Below, piece after piece: positions 6,636-12,814 of a stretch of 18,353 nucleotides of DNA. The notes beneath the pieces are model-generated. The model was not told the origin of the DNA. It saw only the letters and a program-made list of their open reading frames with translations, and searched no databases. Numbering within the stretch: the stretch's first letter is position 1; each line of letters begins with the position of its first letter. Source of the DNA: CAYVMN01 sp964452575 (lineage in GTDB: Bacteria; Desulfobacterota; DSM-4660; Desulfatiglandales; Desulfatiglandaceae); the NCBI GenBank assembly GCA_964452575.1, contig CAYVMN010000086.1:1-18353 (forward strand), written 5' to 3'. A program made the translations under genes and the position numbers.

Positions 6636-7730
6636 TTATGCACTCCTTTTTCTCATGGTGAAACCGATGAACAGGCAGACGAGAAGCCCGATGATGACGG
6701 CGGCGATGCCGTGCGGGCCGACCCCTTTGGGCGAGCTTGCAAGGCCGAAATTATGGGCAAAGGCTGCTCCGACAATCATCCCCAGTACAAAGACCGCTGC
6801 GTCTCCATCCCCTTCACCTGCCAGGAATAGCTGGCGTCCTGGGCATCCACCTGCCAGGGCGAATGCCAGACCCGCCAGAACCATGCCACCGAAGTTCCAG
6901 AGCTGCATGGTATGGGCCACGGGTTGATTGGCAAAGCCTGGATGAAATTGTCTCAGAGCCAGGTTAGTGGCAAAGGCGAACACGGCCAGAGCAAGGAATC
7001 CCAGGAACAAATGGGTCTGACGAAAAAGGATCAGATCCCTTAGAGCGCCCATGGTGCAGAAACGACTGCGCTGGGCCAGGAAACCGATCGCCAGCCCGAT
7101 GATGAGGGAGACAACCAGGGAAGCGTGCATGGCGCCTGGCCCTTTGATACTGTAAAACAACACCCCGCTTTGCGCCTGTCCCTCTACCTGGGGAAAAATG
7201 ATCCTCAGAACCAAAAACCCCAGCATGACGAGGGGTAATAGCCATCCCACAGAAGTATAGGTCTTTTCCGTGCGTCCCAGGTTGTAACCCCTTTTTAGGA
7301 ACAACGTCCCGATCCAGATGCCGAAGGCAAGACCTGCCAGTCCGAATATGGCGTTTCCGTCACCGCCTGCAAGACGCAAAAGCGCCCTCCAGGGGCATCC
7401 AAGAAAGACCAACGCTCCGATCATGGCAAAGGCCCCTAGGATAAATCTCACAATGGGCGCCGATCCAACCCTCGGCCGAAACTCCTTGAAAATATAAGCA
7501 GCAATGAGCGACCCCAGCACAAAGCCTATGATCTCGGGCCGCATGTACTGCACCACTGCCGCCCGGTGCAGACCCAGGGCCCCCGAGATGTCCCTCTCAA
7601 AACAGGCCACACAAACTCCCATGTTCCCCGGATTGCCCAATTTCTGCAGGAGTGAAGCAAATGCCCCGATAAGCGCTCCCACCCCAATGATCCCCCATTT
7701 TGTTGCGAAGATGTTCCTTAATTGTGCCAT
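6636..7730 (-). CDS. yedE: YedE-family selenium/sulfur transporter
   Basis: This 364-residue integral membrane protein of the YeeE/YedE (sulf_transp) family shows about ten hydrophobic helices. The family's repeated cysteine motifs are visible: V-C-V-A-C-F-E-R-D near the N-terminus, L-G-C-P-W-R-A-L-L, S-R-F-C-T-M-G-A-L-R-D and G-G-C-P-G-R-Q-L. In the thiosulfate channel YeeE, homologous Cys residues relay the substrate across the inner membrane. The close match of the G-C-P-W-R and G-G-C-P-G-R segments to the selenium-linked YedE subfamily, together with adjacent yedF, tusA-like and selD genes, suggests selenium uptake or recycling. The ATG at 7730 follows a GAGGGGGA purine run. The tusA-like gene follows after 12 bases. 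Confidence 0.93.
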   Translation of the reverse strand: MAQLRNIFATKWGIIGVGALIGAFASLLQKLGNPGNMGVCVACFERDISGALGLHRAAVVQYMRPEIIGFVLGSLIAAYIFKEFRPRVGSAPIVRFILGAFAMIGALVFLGCPWRALLRLAGGDGNAIFGLAGLAFGIWIGTLFLKRGYNLGRTEKTYTSVGWLLPLVMLGFLVLRIIFPQVEGQAQSGVLFYSIKGPGAMHASLVVSLIIGLAIGFLAQRSRFCTMGALRDLILFRQTHLFLGFLALAVFAFATNLALRQFHPGFANQPVAHTMQLWNFGGMVLAGLAFALAGGCPGRQLFLAGEGDGDAAVFVLGMIVGAAFAHNFGLASSPKGVGPHGIAAVIIGLLVCLFIGFTMRKRSA

Positions 7731-7813
7731 CTCATTCCCCCTCTCCCCCTAACAGATTCCCACTTCCTTAATGTATATTTATCGTCATAAGGAAACCTAA
7801 CGCTTGCGCATTT

Positions 7814-8410
7814 TCAGACATTGATCACCTTGTCTGCAATCTGCATGGAAGTGACGATATCCAGCATATTGGTCGTCTCCCCCACCTGCTTCTTGTCCAG
7901 AAGATTAAAATGGTCCAGGCATGTACCGCAGACCAGGATCATGGCGCCGCACTCGCTCAAATCTTTGAGATCATCGAGGACCTGTGACCCATCTACGGTG
8001 AGTTTCACACCGTTATTCACAAACACGAGACGCCACAACTCATCACCCATCTCTTTGAGGGTTTTTATGAAGTTCACCATGAGCTTCCCACCAAGCGCAT
8101 CATCTCCCCGTCCTAGACGATCCGCTGCGACCATCACCATAATCCTTTTCTTTTCAGTATCCGTCGCTTCAATGGGCGCGGCAACACATGCAGCCCCGCC
8201 CTCTCCTTTCCCCACGACACAGAAGACGACCCCGTCCTGCTGGACGGTCACTTCGAAATTCCGGGATTCCAGAAATCGAGAGACATTCTGCCTTGCGGCT
8301 TCATTATCCACGATAACCTTGATGAGTTCAGGATGTTCCTTTTCCAGGCATTCCTTTGTTTGAAGGACCGGTGCTGGGCAGGCCAGCCCACGACAATCCA
8401 GTTCTCGCAT
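7814..8410 (-). CDS. yedF: Selenium metabolism protein YedF
   Basis: The 198-residue protein has the two-domain YedF layout. Residues 1-70 form a TusA-like domain with C-R-G-L-A-C-P-A-P (carrier Cys11). Residues 90-198 form a DsrE-like domain with L-G-R-G-D-D-A-L-G-G-K-L and a second Cys pair in L-V-C-G-T-C-L-D-H-F. YedF is a marker, with SelD, of the labile-selenium branch that supplies selenium-dependent molybdenum hydroxylases; a direct role as selenium carrier is inferred. AAAGGAG nine bases before the ATG at 8410 supports the start. The gene lies between selD and yedE on the same strand, 83 bases ahead of yedE. Confidence 0.93.
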   Translation of the reverse strand: MRELDCRGLACPAPVLQTKECLEKEHPELIKVIVDNEAARQNVSRFLESRNFEVTVQQDGVVFCVVGKGEGGAACVAAPIEATDTEKKRIMVMVAADRLGRGDDALGGKLMVNFIKTLKEMGDELWRLVFVNNGVKLTVDGSQVLDDLKDLSECGAMILVCGTCLDHFNLLDKKQVGETTNMLDIVTSMQIADKVINV

Positions 8411-8529
8411 AGTATGTTGCTCCTTTCCCTTTTCAGGTTTCGTCGAATGGTTGATTGGTATATTGGTTAAATGGTGTGGATACCCTATAATTCAGTTTCC
8501 ATAGCAAACCGACTTTGTTAATCATTTGA
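8411..8529 (-). other. Spacer between selD and yedF
   Basis: This 119-bp gap is AT-rich and carries no gene. I see no convincing terminator, so selD and yedF may be co-transcribed, though an internal promoter is not excluded. Confidence 0.3.
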
Positions 8530-9579
8530 CTACTCAACCACGATCCTCTCTCTTGGTTCTGACACAACCTCTCCTATGATGGCCGCCTCAGATACCCCCT
8601 TTTCCCGTAAACAATCAAGCATAGTTTGGGCGCTTCGAGTATCCACACAGATCAACAGCCCTCCGGATGTCTGAGGATCAAAAAGGATATCCTGAAGAAC
8701 ACGGTCCACGGAGGGGTCAAAATGTATAGTCGATTGATAAAATTCACGATTGCGATAGGCCCCGGCAGGAATAAGGCCCGTACCGGCATAACTTATTGTC
8801 TCCGGCAGAACAGGAACGCTCTTTGAGTCGAGTCTTACACCACAACCCGAACCCTGTACCATTTCCGTCAGATGTCCCAGGAGTCCAAAGCCCGTGATAT
8901 CCGTGCAGGCATGCACGGAATAGGATGCCATGGCCTCAGCCGCCTTACGGTTGAGCCCTGCCATCAAATGTGTGACGATCCCGATAATTTCCGGTGAAGC
9001 AAGTGCAGCTTTTATGGCCGTGTTGATAATGCCCGTACCAAGGGGCTTGGTTAAGATCAATCGATCCCCTATCCTGAGAGTTTTCTTGGTAAGCACTCTA
9101 TCGGGGTGGATAAATCCCGTGACGGATAAACCGTATTTTAATTCTTTATCCTCTACACTGTGTCCACCCACAAGGACCACATCCGCCTCCCGCATCTTGT
9201 CCAGGCCGCCCTGGATGATCTCCCGCAGGATGGCGATATCCATCTCTTTGATCGGAAAGGCGACAAGGTTCATGGCCGTCTTGGGGACACCGCCCATGGC
9301 ATAAACATCACTCATTGCGTTGGCCGCGGCGATCTGGCCGAACCAGTAAGGATCATCCACAATAGGTGTGAAAAAATCCACGGTCTGGATGATGGCAAGA
9401 TCATCCGTCACTTTGTAGACACCGGCATCATCAGCACGGTCCAGTCCCACAATAAGATTCTCATCTCTCGGGAACTTCATCCCGCATAAGGCCCTGTCCA
9501 GGTCCCCCGGAGCGAGCTTGGACGCTCAGCCGGAGCCTGTTACTGTTTCAGTGAGACGAAGACTTTTCTTTTCTGCCAT
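8530..9579 (-). CDS. selD: Selenophosphate synthetase SelD, a selenoprotein (Sec18)
   Basis: SelD makes selenophosphate from selenide and ATP in the cytoplasm, the selenium donor for selenocysteine, selenouridine and labile selenium cofactors. The frame continues upstream of the first in-frame ATG (9480) through one TGA at 9526-9528 to an ATG at 9579, preceded by GAGG nine bases away. The product is 349 residues. Its N-terminus reads R-L-T-E-T-V-T-G-S-G-[Sec]-A-S-K-L-A-P-G-D-L, aligning with the R-L-T...G-C-G-C-K of E. coli SelD. The UGA falls on catalytic Cys17 and Lys21 on catalytic Lys20; the second Cys is Ser here. Downstream motifs include D-D-A, Q-T-V-D-F-F-T-P, A-N-A-M-S-D-V-Y-A-M-G-G, V-G-G-H-S and D-P-Q-T-S-G-G-L. 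A start at 9480 would delete the active site. Confidence 0.93.
9496..9523 (-). promoter_or_regulatory. Candidate bacterial SECIS hairpin in selD
   Basis: Directly after the UGA (9528-9526) the mRNA can fold a hairpin. A 5-bp lower stem GUCCA/UGGAC and an upper stem with one mismatch and one bulged A close a 7-base loop that starts with G, 13 bases after the UGA. Bacterial SECIS elements lie just 3' of the UGA, inside the coding sequence, with the loop at about this distance. The fold was made by eye and no energy was computed. Confidence 0.55.
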
Positions 9580-9684
9580 ACTCTCTATCCTCTCAAATCT
9601 CATATCGCATGGTAGGAATGCGACTTTATTTGTTTTCACTTGCAGTCAGTGCCACACCCAAAGCATAGGCCTTGATCTAGAATG
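9580..9684. other. selD leader and spacer
   Basis: This holds the selD ribosome binding site (GAGG at about 9592-9589, minus strand) and otherwise nothing recognisable. The TOBE gene ends at 9685 on the same strand, so selD may be transcribed from the TOBE promoter. Confidence 0.35.
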
Positions 9685-9894
9685 CTATTCCTTAACAGGC
9701 AGGACATGAATCGCCTTAATGACCAGCTGAACCGTATCACCTAGACGAAGTTCAAGATCCTGCACCGATTCGGTAGTAAGAACTGAGGCCATCTACACTG
9801 GAGAAAACACTTCAAATTTAACCAGCGACATTATGTCTCCGGTCTTGATGGTCTTAACTCTAGCTGCAATCCTATTTCTTGCCCCGTATTTCAT
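9685..9894 (-). pseudogene. Molbindin-type TOBE/Mop protein gene with internal amber codon
   Basis: The reading frame from the ATG at 9894, with AAGGAGG nine bases upstream, encodes a single Mop/TOBE domain of about 69 residues. It has R-N-R-I-A-A-R-V-K at the start, I-M-S-L-V-K-F-E-V in the middle, then S-V-L-T-T-E-S-V near the binding site and V-I-K-A-I-H-V at the end. Such small proteins bind molybdate or tungstate for storage or regulation in the cytoplasm. Codon 34 (9795-9793) is TAG, probably once GAG, so translation would stop in mid-domain. The start signals and the frame on both sides are undamaged, which points to a very recent mutation or a sequence error. A sigma-70-like promoter lies at 9940-9968. 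Confidence 0.72.
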
Positions 9895-9939
9895 AGAATG
9901 ATTCCTCCTTTGATAATTTAGAAATTAATATACTTGCAC

Positions 9940-9968
9940 ATAATGAAAAGGATATGTCGATTAGTCAA
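9940..9968 (-). promoter_or_regulatory. Promoter A, upstream of the TOBE gene
   Basis: On the minus strand TTGACT (9968-9963) and CATTAT (9945-9940) are separated by 17 bases, a good sigma-70 layout. It is embedded in a 68-bp sequence (9947-10014) that recurs at 12650-12717, where the same positions read TTGACA and TATTCT with the same spacing. The TOBE ATG lies about 45 bases downstream of the -10 box. Confidence 0.6.
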
Positions 9969-10014
9969 ACTGGAAACACCAATGATAAAACCGGGAACAA
10001 TAGGAAATTTCGAT
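9947..10014. repeat. Regulatory direct repeat, copy A
   Basis: This 68-bp stretch aligns without gaps to 12650-12717 in the same orientation, with 48 of 68 positions identical by hand count. Conservation is strongest over the -35 box and the promoter spacer and continues upstream of the promoter (minus-strand sense), as expected for a shared regulator site. Confidence 0.6.
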
Positions 10015-10018
10015 AAAC

Positions 10019-10354
10019 TCACTTTTTCTCTAGTATCTCGTTTGCCTTTGTAACGAATGCCCTGTTGCAGATTTCCTCAAACAGCGCTTCTCCTTTAATA
10101 ACGCCTGCTTCAACAAAGACCCTTTTGATGAAGTCGTGTTCTTTCTTTGACGTCATGCCGTCAGGAGAGGATGCCTCTTTGATCTCGGTCATAAAAGTGA
10201 GTAACGATTCGCGGGTTGCATCAGGGAAGAACTTCTTCTTTACAGAATCCACGCCTCGAAGAACCTGTTGGGCCCCGATCGCCGCCTTTTCACCCGCCTT
10301 ACGAAGGTTACCCAAAAGCTTGTTAAACTGGGCTTCTCGATGAACAAAGATCAC
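10019..10354 (-). CDS. Small hypothetical protein after the dehydratase activase
   Basis: A 111-residue, soluble, Lys/Glu-rich and probably all-helical protein that I do not recognise. It has no Cys cluster, signal peptide or membrane segment; its only Cys is near the C-terminus (I-C-N-R-A-F). The GTG at 10354 follows a strong AAGGAGG about 12 bases upstream. This gene starts 29 bases after the activase stop and runs the same way, so it is the last gene of the dehydratase/activase operon. Its conservation next to such operons would be the best clue to function. Confidence 0.6.
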   Translation of the reverse strand: MIFVHREAQFNKLLGNLRKAGEKAAIGAQQVLRGVDSVKKKFFPDATRESLLTFMTEIKEASSPDGMTSKKEHDFIKRVFVEAGVIKGEALFEEICNRAFVTKANEILEKK

Positions 10355-10383
10355 CGCCTCAAAAATCCTCCTTGGCTCCTTTT

Positions 10384-11139
10384 CTATTGTCCCGATGCTA
10401 TGAGCGCTGCGCCCAGCGCCCCCACCATTTGAGGTTCCTCAGGAACCGTGATCTCTTTGCCTGTGGCTTCTTGGAGGATTTGCACGATGCAGGGGTTTCT
10501 AGCAACGCCTCCGGCAAAAAGGAGAGGATCCGTGATGTCAACCCTCTTGAGCATGCCTGCAGCTCGACGCACAACCGAGCGGTGGAGGCCCAGGGCGATA
10601 TCCCGGCGTTTTTCACCTTTTGCCAGAAGGGATGTCACCTCGGATTCTGCAAATACGGTGCACATGCTGCTGATTTGAATCTCTTTTCGGGCCTTGAGGG
10701 CATCGTCCCCAAACTGGTCCAGCGTGTACCCGAGGGTCTGGGCCATGATCTCCAGGAATTTCCCTGTCCCTGCCGCGCACCGATCATTCATCTCGAATTT
10801 GGCGACCCTTCCCTTGTCATTGACGGCGATGGCCTTGGAGTCCTGCCCCCCGATATCCAGAATGGTCCTCACTTGAGGGAACAGAAATCGGGCGCCCACG
10901 GCGTAGGCCTTGATCTCCGTCACCGTGGGCGTTTCCAAGGATAGCTCAAGGAGGTGCCTCCCATAGCCCGTGGCGATGATGCGGTCGTATTCCAGGCCAT
11001 CGAGCAGGATCTGGGCCTGGGCCATGGGGTCGAATCCGGAGTCCATCTGGCTTTTCTTTAGAATTTCCTCGTCTTCCAGGACCACCAGCTCAATGGTTCG
11101 TGAGCCGATATCTATGCCGGCGAATCTCATGTCATGCAT
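10384..11139 (-). CDS. Acyl-CoA dehydratase activase (HgdC/BcrA/BadF-type ATPase)
   Basis: This 251-residue protein is a full-length archerase of the ASKHA ATPase superfamily. Visible parts are G-I-D-I-G-S-R-T (phosphate-1 loop), L-D-I-G-G-Q-D-S-K (phosphate-2), R-C-A-A-G-T-G-K-F with Cys121, S-S-M-C with Cys160, and A-G-G-V-A near the C-terminus. In the HgdC homodimer the two matching Cys of each subunit hold one shared [4Fe-4S] cluster. ATP hydrolysis then drives a low-potential electron into the partner enzyme. The partner is the gene 12 bases upstream. The ATG at 11139 or an in-frame ATG at 11130, with AAGG nine bases upstream, could be the start. The enzyme should be cytoplasmic and oxygen-sensitive. 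Confidence 0.94.
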   Translation of the reverse strand: MHDMRFAGIDIGSRTIELVVLEDEEILKKSQMDSGFDPMAQAQILLDGLEYDRIIATGYGRHLLELSLETPTVTEIKAYAVGARFLFPQVRTILDIGGQDSKAIAVNDKGRVAKFEMNDRCAAGTGKFLEIMAQTLGYTLDQFGDDALKARKEIQISSMCTVFAESEVTSLLAKGEKRRDIALGLHRSVVRRAAGMLKRVDITDPLLFAGGVARNPCIVQILQEATGKEITVPEEPQMVGALGAALIASGQ

Positions 11140-11151
11140 CCTTGTACTTTC

Positions 11152-12249
11152 CTATTTGATCTGTTCTATGAAGGCCTCCACCCTGGTCTTGAGTTGCCCC
11201 ATGTCCTCCATGCTGTAATCCGTTTCGATGCGGAGGGTAGGGATGTTCTCGCCTTCGAGGGCCTTTTCCACCGGCATGGATTCGGTGATATAGGGCTGGC
11301 AGAACTGGAGACCGTAATGGATCACGCCGTCCGCCTTGTATTCCTTGAACATCTCTTTCACATGGTTGAGCCTGTCCGGGTTTGGTGTAAATATGGCGCA
11401 GTCCACCTCAAAGTACCTGTCCACGATGGCCTCCATAAGTTCTTTCACCGTATCCCAGGTATCGTCGGTNNNNNNNNNNNNNNNNNNNNNNNNNNNNNNN
11501 NNNNNNNNNNNNNNNNNNNNNNNNNNNNNNNNNNNNNNNNNNNNNNNNNNNNNNNNNNNNNNNNNNNNNTCGGCCTTTCGCAGACCGCAGAGCCTGTGGA
11601 TGGCCTTTCGCTTGTTGTTGACAATTCCAGTGCCTTTCTTGAGCCTTTCCGCATCAATGGTCACGCCGGTCAGTCTTTCTACCGCTTCCTTGAATCGCAA
11701 GTATTCAGCCTTCAGTAGGGCCCTTCCCTCATCCGACTTCATCTGGGGCAAATCCATGACGTAGAGATTCGGGACGAGGTCATTGAGGATCTCATAGGAT
11801 TTTTTCTTGCCGTCGCAAGTATTTTCCCCCACGATCATGTCCGCTGATTCAATATAGGGGCATACCTTGCCCAGCTTGAAACCAAAGGCCGACTTGATCA
11901 AAGAGCAGGTGTTGCGGGGCAGGAGCTTTTCCACCTCTTCGGTGGCAAAGTCTGCGCCTGTGCAGAGACCCACAAGGGTGGCATCCGCAGCCCGCACAAC
12001 CTCTTCGGGCACAAACACACAGAAAGACCCGATAACCTTGCGGCCGGCCGCCTTTTCATCCATCAATTCCTTGATGCGCAGGCCATGCACCTCGCTCATG
12101 ACAAAGTCGAAATAACCCATGCCTTCGGGCCGGTTCTTCTGTGCCAGATAGATATCCTGGTATCCCTTGCTAAGTACCTCCATCAGCGTATCATGGGCCG
12201 CAAGATCCAGCCCCAGTGTTTCCCACATGCCTTTGTATTCTTCGCTCAT
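11152..12249 (-). CDS. 2-hydroxyacyl-CoA dehydratase-type double-cubane reductase, interrupted by assembly gap
   Basis: The sequence matches the HgdB/BcrB-like superfamily, and best the single-subunit branch (YjiM, double-cubane cluster protein) that pairs with one activase. Characteristic segments are G-S-F-C-V-F-V-P-E-E (Cys77), V-G-L-C-T-G-A-D (Cys96), L-P-R-N-T-C-S-L-I-K-S (Cys115), K-V-C-P-Y (Cys130) and G-E-N-T-C-D-G-K-K-K (Cys145). After the gap come Y-G-L-Q-F-C-Q-P-Y and I-E-T-D-Y-S. Known double-cubane proteins use activase-delivered electrons to reduce small molecules; classical relatives dehydrate 2-hydroxyacyl-CoA. The substrate here is unknown. The gap of 100 N falls after L-R-K-A. 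From memory of family length, more than 33 codons are missing, including at least one Cys motif. GGAGG six bases before the ATG at 12249 supports the start. Confidence 0.88.
   Translation of the reverse strand: MSEEYKGMWETLGLDLAAHDTLMEVLSKGYQDIYLAQKNRPEGMGYFDFVMSEVHGLRIKELMDEKAAGRKVIGSFCVFVPEEVVRAADATLVGLCTGADFATEEVEKLLPRNTCSLIKSAFGFKLGKVCPYIESADMIVGENTCDGKKKSYEILNDLVPNLYVMDLPQMKSDEGRALLKAEYLRFKEAVERLTGVTIDAERLKKGTGIVNNKRKAIHRLCGLRKAXXXXXXXXXXXXXXXXXXXXXXXXXXXXXXXXXXTDDTWDTVKELMEAIVDRYFEVDCAIFTPNPDRLNHVKEMFKEYKADGVIHYGLQFCQPYITESMPVEKALEGENIPTLRIETDYSMEDMGQLKTRVEAFIEQIK
11470..11569. other. Scaffold gap (100 N)
   Basis: Exactly 100 unknown bases, a conventional placeholder length, inside the double-cubane reductase gene. 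Any reading frame drawn across it is conditional on the true gap size. Confidence 0.99.
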
Positions 12250-12342
12250 CTTTGTCCTCCTTCATAACTTGTTTAATCGGTGAATCATCGAAGTCTCCTC
12301 ATGTCTCCCCCCCTTCGAGTGAATCCGATTGAATCCAGGTAC

Positions 12343-12471
12343 CCGAAAACAGGCACCTTTCCTTTCCGCTCGCGGCAGGGGCAAGTCCGTCATGACAATC
12401 TTCCTGAAGCCGGATTGGTGCAGTCGGTAGGCAACGGCACTGGCCTTTTCGCCTGACCCTTTGATCTGTAA
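12343..12471 (-). pseudogene. Remnant of yqeB/EF2563 (selenium-dependent Mo hydroxylase accessory protein)
   Basis: A minus-strand frame contains I-K-G-S-G-E-K-A-S-A-V-A-Y-R-L, then Q-S-G-F-R-K-I-V-M-T-D-L-P-L-P and A-E-R-K-G. This is the N-terminal nucleotide-binding-like signature of the EF2563/YqeB family, usually I-K-G-x-G-D-x-A-[ST]-G-V-A-x-R-L ... M-T-E-x-x-x-P. That family is a genomic marker, with SelD and YedF, of selenium-dependent molybdenum hydroxylases. After about 43 residues the match ends and unrelated sequence runs to the dehydratase gene, so only a stump of a roughly 260-residue protein remains. It lies in what is now the 5' leader of the dehydratase operon. Confidence 0.62.
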
Positions 12472-12642
12472 GAACCAGGAAAAGGAGAAGGGATGTCTTG
12501 ACTTTATTTGGAAGGAAGTCGATTCTTCAGCCTTACCCTGGCCTACCAAACCCGGGTAGATCTTTCTCTGTATACTCAGGTAAAGCCGAAAAATTGATAC
12601 ATGTGTGAACTCTATATAGGGTTAATGTGAGTTTGGATGCGG

Positions 12643-12671
12643 AGAATATAAAGGATATCTCGATTTGTCAA
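12643..12671 (-). promoter_or_regulatory. Promoter B, upstream of the yqeB remnant and dehydratase operon
   Basis: On the minus strand a perfect TTGACA (12671-12666) is followed after 17 bases by TATTCT (12648-12643). The element lies in repeat copy B. A transcript starting near 12636 would cross the yqeB remnant and reach the dehydratase gene about 390 bases on. Confidence 0.6.
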
Positions 12672-12717
12672 TCTGGATTTTCCGATAATAAAAAGGCTTT
12701 CCTAAGGAAATACCGAT
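12650..12717. repeat. Regulatory direct repeat, copy B
   Basis: Second copy of the 68-bp element at 9947-10014, in the same orientation, about 2.7 kb away. In this copy the segment upstream of the promoter contains the palindrome TTTCC-T-TAGGAAA (minus-strand reading). The other copy keeps only one half of it. Confidence 0.6.
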
Positions 12718-12814
12718 CAGAAACATCACACATTTCTTATTCGCAGAGATTTCTTGAGACAGTGCGGTGTGTTTGCTTTTGGATTTGCTGCCCTTATGAG
12801 ATCCAGTTGGTTAT

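Noticed and set aside
9685..9894. The amber codon in the TOBE gene as a pyrrolysine codon
   Set aside because: Mop/TOBE proteins are not known to use pyrrolysine, the position is not an active-site Lys, and no pyl genes are in the window. A GAG-to-TAG change is simpler.
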